A DNA stretch of 64,000 nucleotides from Leucocoprinus leucothites. Lineage: Eukaryota > Basidiomycota > Agaricomycetes > Agaricales > Agaricaceae. The notes under the pieces were generated by a model. The model saw only the letters and a list, made by a program, of their open reading frames with translations, had not been told where the DNA came from and made no database searches. The first letter of the stretch is position 1, and every line of letters starts with the position of its first letter. Both the position numbers and the translations under genes were made by a program. Shown piece after piece: positions 25,155 through 37,006 of the stretch. The DNA lies in assembly GCA_013368445.1 (NCBI GenBank), contig JAACJO010000011.1, positions 1,116,001-1,180,000 of the forward strand, in the 5' to 3' direction.

Positions 25155-25749
25155 TATCTTTTGTGTGAACGATTTCTTGGACCTGCTGCTTTCGTTTTGC
25201 TTACCTTAACCTCCGACTTCCAAGTTGGAGTGATACCCTGCATTCTGATTCGCTTTTTGCACCGCAGCTGTGTTTTCTTGTACCAACGTTCAGCTTTGCA
25301 TCTGTATGATATTCACTTGTAATTTTCGTGCTTCGCGTTTGCATCCATCTTTTGTACATTTGCTGTTTTTAGCCACTATCTTGTGTACACCTGCTGTTTT
25401 TAGCCACTATCTTGAGCAATACCGTTTATGAATCCTCCCGAGGGCCCAGGTATGACGCTTATTTCGGTTTTCGCTCGGCCGGAACGGATGGATGGTCGTG
25501 GATAGTGTAGAGTTCGAGGGCAAGCATGCGAAGCAATACCATCAATGGCCCAAAGAGGGATCTCTACCAGAAATGTAAATCGTTCGGAGGCAATAAGCCT
25601 GCAGGATAAGATTGACCGTGAGAACTTTGTGGTAGAGGCGCCAAAAATCTCTGAACAACAATTTGGGGCAACGACTTTCCTGACATCACTACCTTCACTG
25701 TATCCACAACTCTCACAACTTGGGCTATATCGCCCACAAGTTGCTTCAG
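25155..25749. other. Intergenic spacer between RdRP and the downstream gene
   Basis: Contains the 3' UTR of the RdRP gene and the promoter or leader of the next gene. A reading frame at 25526-25600 or 25545-25631 could be a 5' exon of the downstream gene, but no choice of donor is compelling. Confidence 0.4.
25352..25413. repeat. Two-copy tandem repeat of about 30 bp in the RdRP 3' region
   Basis: Two adjacent copies share TGCTGTTTTTAGCCACTATC (about 25361-25380 and 25392-25411), each preceded by a similar TTGT(G)TACA segment. It looks like a local duplication in the 3' flank; no function can be assigned. Confidence 0.7.
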
Positions 25750-28700
25750 ATGGAGGCGGTCCATATCAATGACGACGGTTATACCTCTACACCAGAATTT
25801 ACCGATGATCCAACCACTGAAGTCTCAGAGGTTTCAACGCCAGTAACGTTTTCCGTAGACGCCTCGCCACAATTATCGGAACAGCCTCTACCACTGGAGA
25901 CTGCAACTGTCACACCGAAAAAGAAGAAGAAGAAGAAGCCCAAAAAGTCGGCCAAGTCCAAGGAAGCTGCTGGTCCTGGTGTCACCAGGACGCGATCGCA
26001 AGCTAGCGAAGGCGAATCAGAGGATCGCCCACAGGTTCTCTGTATTAGCAGGAACAAACATTGGCGTTACATTAGTTCTTACCATGTTCGTGTGATTCAT
26101 CAGAGTCACTATTGCAGGTCGCTCAATCTCTCTTAGGGACCTTGGCTGCAACTCCCTATCGAACTCTTGGACTCGCTTTTCCAGCTCAACGTTGACCCAG
26201 CCATGTATCCCGGTTCCCCCGCCTCCCTCTATCCTCTCAACAATTCCCCTATCAGCCCTTCTGCTAGACTCCGTGGTCTCACCAATTTCGAAGACCATTC
26301 TCCTCCAGAATCTCCCCGTGGAGTCATTTCTTCGGCTGCCTTTTCTCCGACAACAGGAAAGCCCGTACCACCTCCCATTGATCCGGGTGTTATGCGTTCG
26401 GTTACCCGAATACGAAGGCTCATCGACGAAGCAACGGATTTGGCCGTTCGAGCGTCGTCGGGGCTATCGGCTGTTGAGCTGGGGTCAATGCGAAATGCAT
26501 CGTCTTACAATGGGACTACTTGGGCTGCTGCACAGACTCTAGGGTTGAATCCCATCGGAGTCAATGGCGGTGGAGGCAGGAATACTGGGATGTCTGCAAA
26601 CCGAGTACACAGGCTACGTGCAATTGCAGTCCAGAAGTTGGCTCAAGCGTATAAAATGGATGAAATTGCATCTAGTGTGATGGTTATGCAGGGGGGCAGT
26701 GTTTTCGATGACGTTGCAGAACGAGTGCTTAAGCACGGTGAGTCAGAACGGTTCATCTTCCGAGGTTGCTCTAAACAGACACTCCCAGATCCGTCGGACC
26801 CGGACGCGAAATATGTGCATTTCTTTCACGAGAAGATACCCTCCAGGTACGGGAACAATAACTCGTCAGCTAAAATCACATGCCAATCATCTCCACAAGT
26901 CACAGGCAATTGGCCCAGTCGACACCCACAACTACTTTAGACGAACTTATATCTGCCTTTCCTCACCTGCTCGAGTATTATCGAACCCGAGGGATTGTGC
27001 ACTCTTTCCGCGAAGACTTCTCCTTGGCAATAAAGGACTTTACGCACGCCCTTAAGGAAGCGCGTACGCGGCGGAAAAACAATAAGAGCCACCATTCTGA
27101 TTCGCGGAGTTCAAAACCGAAGAAGCGCAAAGGCACAAGTGGCGGTCCCGTTCATACCAACGGGCAAGCACCCTCAGATGGAACTGCAGTTCCAGAAGGG
27201 ATGGTCGAAGGTCCCGATGGCGACATTCTTCCACTACATCCTTCCATGCAACCAGATGCCCCTGAACCCATTGAAACTCAACTACTCTTCCTTCGTGGCG
27301 CTGCTTACCTGCAACAAGCAGTTCACCTGATTGAATCTGCTGTTATCGAACTCGAGGGTGTAAAGAAACCGACGGGTTTTGATGGTCCCGACCTTCGGCT
27401 CTGCTGCCTCGCCAATAGTCGATATGGCGGTGTCGAAATCGGCAATCCAGATGGACCCTTGGGGAGCCGCAATGGAGACAAATTGAAAGCCTACCATGGG
27501 GTACTTGCAGCGAAACCTTTCCGAGACCAGATTCACAGTCTCTTGAAAAAGAGCATCCGCGACCACGAGAAATTCCTTTCACATTTCGACGGTGGAGAAA
27601 CGGCCGCACCCGTGCATGACGGGGATATCGCTTACCAAGTCGAGTTCGCATTCACTCTTTCCGAATCGATACGCCCAGGCAACCACAACAATCCGCCACC
27701 ATCTAATATGCCTGATTTACCTCCAGCACTGACGACATATCATCCTCTCCTCATCGAATCTCATTTTAGTGTCCTTATATGCTACCTTATGCTCGCCAAT
27801 TTTGATCAACTTCTCCACCAGTTCGCGAGAACTGCTATGCTTGTGGATGGAGTTGAGGGCTACCCTATTTTCCTCCCACCACGCTCAATGGGTCAGGCCG
27901 AGTTTATTGAAGTTCTCGAACGACTCGCAACCGGGTGGAAGAATGGGTGTCAGCCTCATTCACTCTCTAATAATCACCGAGGAAAAGCGAGATTAACCGC
28001 CGGTGCCATTGAATTACCCAGGCTCATCACACCGTCCATTTCCACCTCTTCAATGACTTCCACGGTTTCGATGCTTTCCGCTGTCTCAGCTGTATCACCA
28101 ATACCTTTTGCACCACCACCTTCTACCTCCTCGGCATCCTTGTTGGCCAATGCGATAGCTGGGATGGATTTAAATTCTGTTCCACCTTCAGCTTCGGGTT
28201 CCTCGGCTTCATGGGCTCCGGAAGGTTCAACACCTGCCGCTCCTGCTTCCGCTGGATATATTACTGGTCCCAGTTCTAGCACAGGCTCTCCTTTCATCGG
28301 TGCGACTGCTGAACCCTACTTTGGCTCCTCGTCTTCAGGGGGGTTTCTCCACCCCGATGCGAGTATGACGGATAGTTACGCACCATCCACGTCCTCTGCT
28401 CCTTTATCCAGGAAGAGCAGTAGTCATGCACTTGGCTCTCCCGTTGCACCTTCTCCTTCGCGCTCGCCGCAACCTCATGAATCAACGCCAGACAAGGGCA
28501 AGATGGTTGACGGTGGTGAGCCAGAGTCTGTTAGAGCTGATGCGAGACATGCTCTCGACTGTGCTAGGATCCTGCTGGCTCCTGTTGTCAAGCGTCAGAA
28601 GCAACGGGCACAGATGACTGTCGCTGAGAAAGCCAAGGGTATCAAGAAGCAGAAATCAATGCCTATTAATATACCATTGCATGGGCCTCGAGTTGAAATT

Positions 28701-28751
28701 ATCTTGGCTTGGCTCGGTGCCGTTCATTTACCTGAGCTGGATGGGGTTTAA
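25750..28751 (+). CDS. Conserved-looking protein of unknown function, possibly TPR-like
   Basis: Predicted exons are 25750-26034, 26137-26846 and 26906-28751, with introns of 102 and 59 nt, giving 946 aa. I do not recognise the family. The N terminus has a run of seven lysines followed by a basic segment (about residues 55-75), likely a nuclear or nucleolar signal. A helical region follows (AVQKLAQAYKMDEIA), then a stretch resembling a tetratricopeptide helix pair (residues near FREDFSLAIKDFTHALKEA). A second basic cluster (KPKKRK) comes after that. The middle is helical and hydrophobic (FLRGAAYLQQAVHLIESAV). A long Ser/Pro/Ala-rich linker is followed by a C-terminal block with KAKGIKKQKS. 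The acceptor at 26136 was chosen because it restores a helical frame (LPIELLDSLFQLNVDP). A further 5' exon is possible. Transcription runs in the same direction as the RdRP. Confidence 0.75.
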
Positions 28752-29075
28752 TAAGGGACTTGTAACATCATTCTCTCTGAGATTCTTGTACGATGGTGTA
28801 GGGTTTAGTGTCGTTTTAGGTTTGGTGTACGACTCCCTGTAATGTCACGCATGAAACATAGTCCATGATGCATGACGCATGAATCTTGCAACCAGAGACA
28901 AATATTCTTCAGATAACGAAATATATATCTAGGACGTCCAGGTAAAGATTGTAGCGGAAAAGCTATCCAATAGTGTATATTATATTATTAATGTCCGGTA
29001 TGCAATGTCCGTAGAGAAAGATGGTCCAAAAGTCCCCCAAGAGCTGATATAATCGTTCATGGGTTAGGGAAAATT
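28752..29075. other. Convergent intergenic spacer
   Basis: 324 bp between the 3' ends of two convergent genes. AT-rich, with repeated ATGCATGACGCATGA-like words around 28867-28882. It presumably holds both polyadenylation regions; nothing else is seen. Confidence 0.5.
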
Positions 29076-31096
29076 TTAGAACCGGTGAATCACTCCCAAG
29101 GCGCCAAGGACTGCACCAGCAAGGCCAACAGCAAAGGCATTCCAGACGCCTGGGGAGAATCGTGGCAAATCACCGTTGAAGGGAACGTAGGGGGAAGAAG
29201 TGGAGGAACCACCGTTGAACGAACCGCCAGTTCCACCACCAGTGAGGTTAGCGCCGTTGGGCTAAATGATGGGTGAGTTGAATACACAGGACAAATATTG
29301 ACTGGTAGCTTACTCCTATTGGACGCGAGTTATCAACGAAAGCACAGGTGTCTGATGTACAGATACACTGCCCCTTAACGGGATCCCAGAAAGGTGTCGA
29401 GCAGTTGGCAGGAACTAATCAATTAAATTTGCTTAGTGCCCAAAGCCAATAAGACGTGACACAGAGAAAACTCACGGCGGAAGCGGGCACTTTGACCATC
29501 GGCAACTTGTTGGGGTGGGTTTGGGTTATCAACACTGGGCTGGACCTCAGGGCATCCATACTAAAATCACATACATCAGTGAGTGAAATAAAGGATGATC
29601 AAGACAAGTGACGCACGCAGGTATAGAAGGGGAAGTCGGAGAAGGCGCAGTGTGAGAGCAAACCCTGTTCGTTCTGGGGCATACCATTGCAGATCTTGTC
29701 ATTTACTTGAGGAGTTGAGCACTTGAGGGATGCGACTTGATCCAATTGAGAGACAGGGACCGGGTGTCGAACCCAATCGAGGAGTTGCTCATTGGAAACG
29801 ATCCAGACTGGAGAAACATCAGCTCAGTCGCGTCAATCTCGAATCAAAGAAGCGCACCATTCTGTTGCGTTTGTGCCCAGTCAAGGAAAGCATTGATCAT
29901 ATTGATCGTTGAGTTGCTGACATCAACACCTGGGTAGGTCGTCTGCAAGGACTGATTAGCTAACTATTAGACAAATATGTAAAATCTTTACCGAAAGATG
30001 GATAGGGTGCGTATAAAGGCCAATAGGTTGTCTGTTACCGTTGTAATGGGCAGTGAAGGTGGCCTTCATATACTCGAATGTGGCAGTATCATTGGGCTTC
30101 GTTCCACCGTTGGCAATATCACTAGAGTCCTGTTAAAACCCGACCAGAGCTAGACGAGGTAATGTACTCACAGCCAAGGGTCCATAAGATGAGGGCCATT
30201 GACACCATTGTCGTCAAAGAACGCGTACATGGGGATTTCCCAGAAACCGGGTAGTTTGGGTTCACCCTTGCATGTGTTTGCCACATCCAAACAGTTGTTC
30301 GCCATTCCATTATCAAGCGTATACGGCCAGTAAGCATCGGTACCGGGGTCAGTGACAGGGATGGAAGCAGCGGCGCTGGAATCGTAGGTGAACTTGGACT
30401 GGTAAAGGATTTCAAGAGTCTCGCGGGAGTAGTTGAGGAAAGGAGCACGGAAGCCCTGGATGGAGCTCATGGGAATACCAGCCAAGGCATTCAGAGCAAT
30501 AAGATTGCCGTTAATCTCCTCAGCAGGTGGCGATCCAACGTGGGTCATCCTTCACATGATGATTAGCTGAGCACAGGTCCGGAGACACAGGGGACATACG
30601 TGTGATCGGCGATCTCATTTCCGGCGACATACCAGTCTGCAAAGCACACGTCAACTCAGGAGCCCCGAGCGAAATAGGGCAAGGAGAGGCGTACCGGTGA
30701 CGAGGGTGTAGTTGGTAAAGTTGAGTGACGTGAAATAAGTCATCTTGGGTGTGCAGCCGTTGGGATTCTTACGATGAGCCAAAAATTGGTTCACAGAATC
30801 GAGAGTATACGATTGGATAGCATCGTCAGCAGTGAAGACAACGAACATGGGTACATCAGACTGGATATATGCGCTTTAGTCACAATACCAGTTGCAATTA
30901 AATCATAGATACGCACTGGGCTCAATCCTCCAGGCGGGCTCGTGCTTGCGCAGTTGCAATTTGGCAACTGGCACTTGCTGGGGTCGCACGAGTATCCAGC
31001 AGCAGAGGCACTTGAAGTGGGCCCAGAAATATCGCCATCTTGAGCGACGGCAAAGAGGGGGGCCAGCGAGGCGATGAGAAGGGATTTAAGCAGCAT
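29076..31096 (-). CDS. Chitin deacetylase-like polysaccharide deacetylase (CE4), secreted, probably GPI-anchored
   Basis: Predicted exons on the minus strand are 31096-30917, 30860-30695, 30636-30600, 30549-30172, 30121-29992, 29942-29858, 29807-29617, 29560-29476, 29414-29314 and 29261-29076, giving 512 aa. Residues 1-18 form a signal peptide (MLLKSLLIASLAPLFAVA). CE4 motifs follow: TADDA with D72/D73 in place of the usual TFDDGP, HTMTH (H127 and H131, the metal-binding pair, split by an intron), GFRAPF (R162) and a late THPIH. The end is Gly/Ser-rich followed by a hydrophobic tail (VWNAFAVGLAGAVLGALG), typical of a GPI-anchor signal. Such enzymes remove acetyl groups from chitin in the fungal wall. 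Cys-rich segments (CQLPNCNC near the N terminus and CICTSDTC near the C terminus) resemble those of CDA-like proteins of fungi and arthropods. The acceptor at 30122 was chosen because it is the one that keeps frame. Confidence 0.87.
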
Positions 31097-31830
31097 TTTT
31101 CTCCTGGTAACGAACAGGAAGCGGGAGTGGGGGCGACCGGAGAGGAGAAAAAAGGATTGTGGTCGGCACAGAAGAGGGAGGGGGCGTCCTCAACGGCGAA
31201 GGGAGCGGAAACTGTGGTGGGAAGAAAGAAAGGACGAGAAAAGCCACTGACTGGAAGGAGCGGGAGAGTTTTGACCAAGACCAGGCATGGACTCCTGCAC
31301 TTGTCAGGCCAAGTTGTGCTGACTAAGCATCATAAATATACTCTTCCAAGAATAGACCCGCAACACATGCCAAACGGCGATGTACCGCCGCAATTATGAA
31401 AATGGATCATTGGCTATTTCGCCTCCTCCAAGTCTCGTTATAACAAATTAATGAAGGGATAGAAGTGCCCTCGGAACCGCAACTTTCATTTACGGGTTGA
31501 CATTTCTGTTCCTTTTACCAACTTTTCTCGTTCTGGGACGGAACTCAGGGTCTCGTCAAAAATGCAACCCAGGTCTGATCTGTTTCGAAAATGATATGAT
31601 CACGAAGCAGTCACGCCGCATTGCAACCAATGTGCCCCCGCAGAACATCCTCCATTTGGACAAGGCAGTGGCGACGTCAACGAGTTCAAAGGCATGCGTC
31701 GGACATAGAATACAGGTATCAACTAGACATTCAGGATGTCAACTAATTCATATATAGGTATCAATGCGACCTCTTGGGAAGTCACTACAATTCGCACTGC
31801 CGAAGTGCCAAAATCAATCTCGGCATAGCG
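31097..31830. other. Intergenic, promoter side of the deacetylase gene
   Basis: The 150 bp before the deacetylase ATG are purine-rich on the plus strand, i.e. pyrimidine-rich on the coding strand, as is common in fungal 5' UTRs. An ATAAATATAC element at about 31331-31340 could serve as a TATA element on the minus strand. No gene is seen in the rest. Confidence 0.4.
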
Positions 31831-33433
31831 TTACCAACGGCGTGCATTCTTCGAGGCCGAACTTGATGTACTTGTGAGTTGCCGTTGATAATCAACCTTG
31901 GATGAAGGCCCACGAATAAAATTGGACTCTGCCGGCGACGATGCTGACCTTATACCATTGCTGGGAATTTGCCCGGACTCAACTAGCCGCCGAACATGCT
32001 CGCGATATTGGATGAACTAGATAATATCTGATATAAACTGTAACCCATAAAGTGAGAACTTACCTTTGCATCAACCGATACCAGCAGTTGAAGAATATTC
32101 CGAGACGACCCAGTCGCCTCTCCAATCACCTGCTGCACATGAGCAAATATTCCTCTAATCCTCTCAAACATTCGAAATGTCAGTGCTCCAGTGATATTAC
32201 GCCCTAGAAGATTGACATCAGATAAAGCGCCCTGAAGAAAATTCAGAAGTGGTTACCAGGCGTGCAGGGGCATTCTACCACCAAAGAATCCACCCAATCG
32301 TCGTTTATCCAGGCCATAGTATCCTTAGGCACCAGACAACAGTCATATACGGAAATGTACATCTTCTTGTACGGCACCTCCCGCGAGTAGTATTTCAAGA
32401 AACCGCAGAGGATAGCACCCAGCGATCTATTATCCATAGGCTTGGACAGGTGCTCTTCCGGAAGCCTATGAGGGTTAAGCTGCCACACAGAGAAACCACC
32501 GTCAACATTTGAACCATGGAGTCACCACCCACACATACCTGCAGATAAAATACACACATACATATCACTGCAAAACTGCTTATACCCGACTTCGAGGCAT
32601 CGTTCAGGTCACGCTGAGCAAGGGCACTCTTAATCACAAACACAAGCGGTCGAAGAGCTGGCATCTTCTGGAGTTGCTGCTTCACAAATTGTCCCGTTAT
32701 CGAACCTTCAAGGTTATTGATCCCCACATCGAATTTCAGCGATCCTATGGAGTCAAAGACCGTCGCATCAGAGCCTAAGCTCCCAAACATTAAAACCCTC
32801 ACCAAAATCATCAGTAGTCAGAAATGAAATAATCGGAACGCGAGCTCCAAGTATCATATTCACCGACCTACACCACTCGTTTTCTCTCAACGTCCATGAG
32901 AGGTCCCTCAGCGTATTCTTCTTATGAAGGCTATCCGGAGCTTTGATAGCCAAATCAATATCACTGTCAAAAATACCTGATCAGCACAGACATGATCCTG
33001 AGCAGCTAGGTCACGCACTTACCTTCCTGGCAACCGCAGCCCAGTATCCGTACTCCCAAACACAAGAATCTCACATCGCCAGCGAGTAAGCGATCTCCTC
33101 AGAGTAGCACTAACAGTCTTCCTAACATGTGCAACCAACGCCTTTTCTTCCGGTGTTTCACTCAAGTACGAAACACACGCGAGTATTTCATCATGAAGCC
33201 TATTGATACCACACGTTCAGCAACAGACGACATCCTCAACTCAGCCTCAAGGGAGCGTACCTATCCTCTGCAGAGCTATACTCTCTGTCTTCCAAGGACT
33301 CCAGCCACGGCGTGTATCTCTTATCCTCCTTAAGGGTATTTGGCGGAGGTTCTTTTGCAGCTTTTGGCGCTGGAGGGGCCACAGGCAACCTTGAAGGATT
33401 GGCCTTCTTCTTTGGGGCGCGACGCCGAGGCAT
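31831..33433 (-). CDS. Trf4/Cid-like non-canonical poly(A) polymerase (nucleotidyltransferase)
   Basis: Predicted exons on the minus strand are 33433-33261, 33199-33023, 32963-32803, 32744-32539, 32479-32257, 32203-32064 and 32016-31831, with introns of 47-61 nt, giving 421 aa. The N terminus is basic and Pro/Lys-rich (MPRRRAPKKK). The nucleotidyltransferase core shows FGS (105-107), the DID pair (D118 and D120, joined across an intron) and the third acidic residue in FDVGINN (D176). The PAP-associated region follows (SKPMDNRSLGAILCGFLKYY). Family members add short A or U tails to RNAs for the nuclear exosome (TRAMP), or work with RdRP (Cid12). The acceptor at 32745 was chosen over a closer AG that would leave a 28-nt intron. 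Whether it is a Trf4/Cid14 or a Cid12 type cannot be decided by eye. Confidence 0.9.
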
Positions 33434-33854
33434 GACCTTTCTCTTAGACTTGAGAATATTATATCAACAGCAGCGTGCTGAAGATGAGAAGTGGTTGTAA
33501 TGCATTCAAGTCGTGGTGACTGTTATCATGAAAGTGACTCCTCGCTTCAGGACTTCGATAGTTTCCTTTTTCGGTTTATATAGCGCCCACAAGCTAAAGT
33601 CCAACGCTTGATGGCCCTGGCCTAGCTTCACATTCGGGAAGACATCCGGAAGAGGCTCGGAACTTGTAGATACATGGCAGTTGTGAGACAATCTTCAAAT
33701 AATATACCAGTATTTTCACGCTGTGAAGGAATAAATCAAGTCCCAATAGTTAGTGTGTGCTAAGTAATCCCGTGCCTTGATCAGTTGCTCGGTACCGGTG
33801 TTTCGTCAAGGATCAATTCATTTAATTCTACGGTATTGGACAATTTTAATGAGA
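33434..33854. other. Intergenic spacer
   Basis: 421 bp between the start of the polymerase gene and the end of the membrane-protein gene. No coding sequence or repeat is recognised. Confidence 0.5.
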
Positions 33855-34963
33855 CTAGACGGGAGTCATGATTGTCGAGCTTGTCTGGTTATATTTAAAT
33901 TGTATTTTGGAAACTCCATCTTCCTCGGCAGCTTTTGAAGGGTCTTCCTGTTCAGCTCTCAACTGTGCAGAGCGAATGACGACAAGATTGAATGCAATGC
34001 CAGTGACAGGGATGTTCTTTTGACGAAGAATTCTGTCAAAATTTACAAATGGAAAGTCTTAGAGGACTCACTATCAAGCTTAGTATCTGGATTGCGATAT
34101 TATTCGGGGTGAACCACGCAGCGAGCTGGGCCACAGTGATGGAAAGGTAAAGCACACCAGACTCGGCGAAAATCCGCGCTATGTATCGGAGCTGCCATGC
34201 GATCGCAGACTCACCGCTCTTGGCCATAGCGTTGATTCGACGCATGAGCATGTCTTCCATTCAAATCAATCAGTGAGTGTGCCAGCACAGTACCGAACTC
34301 AGGTACCCACAAGTTAAGTAACAGTTCAAAATCACCGTCAAGCCCAGGAACGGGATGAGTGCAAAGGCAGGGCCTATGGACACATTCACTCCTCTCCAAA
34401 CCTGAGTCCCAATCTCAGGGTTCTGATCATGGGCGATCTCAAAATAAACCTCGAGAATAGTACATGCAAGTCCGCCAAACCACAAGATGACCGGGAATGC
34501 TATAACAGCTACGGATCGGCGCTCGTAGACAACCCAGCAGCGATAGATCAGGATGCAATCAGCAATGAGCGCCGTGACATCAGCGGATGTACACTTTGAT
34601 ACAGATATATATCAGTATCAGTGTGGCTAGGGACTCGACTAAGAAATCAAGCGGTCAGATACTCACCCGAAGGACCCGATCCCATGAGGCTGTTGTGTAA
34701 TGAGCTTCAGGACTGTCCTTCAAGAGTTTTACCATCCCCATGACTCGCCGAAGGGATATCACCGGATAAACTAGATTGAGAAGGAAAATAACGGAAGTGG
34801 CAGCGACAATCATCCAGCTGATTCTCTTCCTTAGTTTCCAGCCCTCGTCAGCAAAGAGTAGCCAACGATAGCAGAAGGCCACCGAAGTGATATATACACC
34901 CCCCGTAAACGCGGAAGTGAATACGACGGCGACTTCTTTGTATGCTGGGATGGTGTCTGCCAT
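33855..34963 (-). CDS. Seven-helix membrane protein of a basidiomycete-expanded family
   Basis: Predicted exons on the minus strand are 34963-34667, 34593-34311, 34253-34072 and 34016-33855, with introns of 73, 57 and 55 nt, giving 307 aa. About seven hydrophobic helices alternate with short loops. The second helix is followed by YRWLLFADEGWKLRKRISW, and a later helix has the ADVTALIADCILIYRCWVVY pattern seen in large families of uncharacterised Agaricomycete membrane proteins. After the last helix comes a polar cytosolic tail with acidic residues. The donor at 34310 (GTGGGT) and the acceptor at 34017 were chosen because they alone keep frame and family pattern. No ligand or function is known, and no retinal-binding lysine pattern is evident, so I do not call it a rhodopsin. 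Confidence 0.75.
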
Positions 34964-37006
34964 GGTGTACTGAGAAAAGATAAAGGGTGGCGCTTTTGAG
35001 AAGATGAATTAAATACTTTCATTGTAGGCTTGGCTTTCCCCCAATAACACAGTCCTTGGATCATATCAACTCGTGTCTGACGTAGGAATGGGTTGATCAT
35101 CCCCACCCATGATTGTTGATCAAATAATACGTGGAGCTGGTCTTCACCAATGTAAGCGTTGAGGTAGATCTTCGCCGTACTCAGTCCAGGATTCTAAGGG
35201 CCAAAAATGACAAGGGCCGATTCACGACTAGCACTATCTTCTCCCCGTTTCGTTCGGGGAACCTTCAGCGAGAATGTGAATACCGTTCAAACAGGGGGGG
35301 GAGGGAGGAAATTATAACCCACGCTGAGCCCGAGTGTTATTTAAGTCCCATATCAAGATCAACTTCTGCGCCAAGCTTGGGAAAAAATGGACTAATGAAC
35401 GGCGTCCCGCCACAGAAAGGAGGTTGAGCTCTAATGACCGCATGCTAGAAAACGTTCCACGTATCGACCAAAAGAAAGTCTTATGGTTGATAACATGCCA
35501 TATAAAATAATTTGCGGTCAACATAGCAAGATCAACAGTCCGAGACACTGCAAAGATACAAGCAACAGGTCCAGTGGAGCGCATAATTTGATGCTGAAAG
35601 GGTCCATGGCTTGGCAAAGGACTTCCGTATGTCAACGGATTCAGCCAGCTGATCCTGCGGAGTTCTGGAGCCGAGAGAGGCGCAGTGCAGGAGGATTTAG
35701 GAGGATGCAAGCCTTGAATAGAGCGAAGTTGCTGATCAAGTTCAGTTCCAATCAGGGTCGCCAAGGGCTAGGGAAGTGGCACGTGGAAGGTCTAGAAACT
35801 TCGGCCAAAGAAGTGAACTGCAAAATCATCATTAAACGGCATCAAAGGCCCAAGCACAACCATCCAATATCCCGAGCCAAAGGTTAATTTGAAGGGTGAA
35901 TTGATATCTATCAGGGCGAGAGACGAGTTCACACCAGATATAGGTTTTCATGCGGTATGGCATATCATTGATTTTTGACGTGCTCAATGATGAGAACAGC
36001 GGCGGCAGCGGTAATCTTCCGACCATGTTATTCAAAGGGTCAGCCGGGAACCAAGTTGAGCCTCATGCAACGATGACAACAAAACAGGAGTAGGGCCGAC
36101 CCATGATGGTTTACCAACTCAATGGAATTCTGACGCAGATCAGAGTCTGTGATATGCAAACCGGCAAGCCCAATACTTGTACTCGTGCCTAAGTCTAATC
36201 ATTTCCTTTCCCTCAACATGGTTCTCTAATGCTGCTAGAATACCTGTCAAGCAGAGCTTTGACGGAATTACGGGGCTCCCATTATTGCAAAATATTTATC
36301 CCGATATCAAATGCGATTAAAATCCACCTTTCTTAGAAACTATCATATCAGCCTCAAACTTCAAAGCTTCACGTTCAAGTTTCAAGCTTTAAGCCGCGAC
36401 GGCCGCACCACGAAATTAAAAGCGGCCCTCAGGCCTCATCCATCCTTCCATCACCGTGGTACTTCGGGTTTTGTTTCAGACCAAATACAGCCTCTACTAA
36501 CAACGGTGCTACGTTATAACATCACTAAATTTCTGAAAACCCGATTTTGTGCTGTGGCTGTGATCGTTGGCATCAAGACCGACGGCTTATGATAATACCC
36601 GATTTCAGCTGACGGTCCTGGCACCGGCCAGATTGCATGCTGGGAACTGTAACAGTAGTATCATCAAGCAATACCACCCGTTATTGTGGTGCTATTCCCA
36701 TGTATTTAAGGGCCCTTCAGATTCTGTCCCTGTAAGCTCCTGCCAGATAAGGAATGCCATTATGTTGACCTGAACTTCCGTTATCAGCTTTAGGTCCACT
36801 GGTATCATCCCAGTAGCATAGTGTCTTGATGAGAGCAACATTGTCGGGGCATATATTTTCAAATAAGGCATATGGATGAATGAACTGCATTTATCAGTTG
36901 AAACTCAGTGTGATGATGGACTTCGACGACATAAAGGATTGCATAAGCTCATTATTGGGAGTACCATGTCAAAATACCAGCTAGTGATTGGCTCGTTCGG
37001 GGCTGT
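34964..37006. other. Intergenic, possible gene relics
   Basis: About 2 kb with no intact gene. Minus-strand readable stretches at 35312-35764 and 35832-36035 include hydrophobic segments, but they cannot be joined into a convincing protein. Confidence 0.4.

Noticed and set aside
32775..32802. 28-nt intron in the Trf4-like gene (GTGAGG to CTTAG)
   Set aside because: Too short for the spliceosome. Using the AG at 32745 gives a 58-nt intron and the expected GSLKFDVGINN sequence.
35312..36035. Minus-strand frames with hydrophobic stretches, possibly a second membrane-protein gene
   Set aside because: Splicing them together requires a 20-nt intron or passes stops. At most it is a relic.
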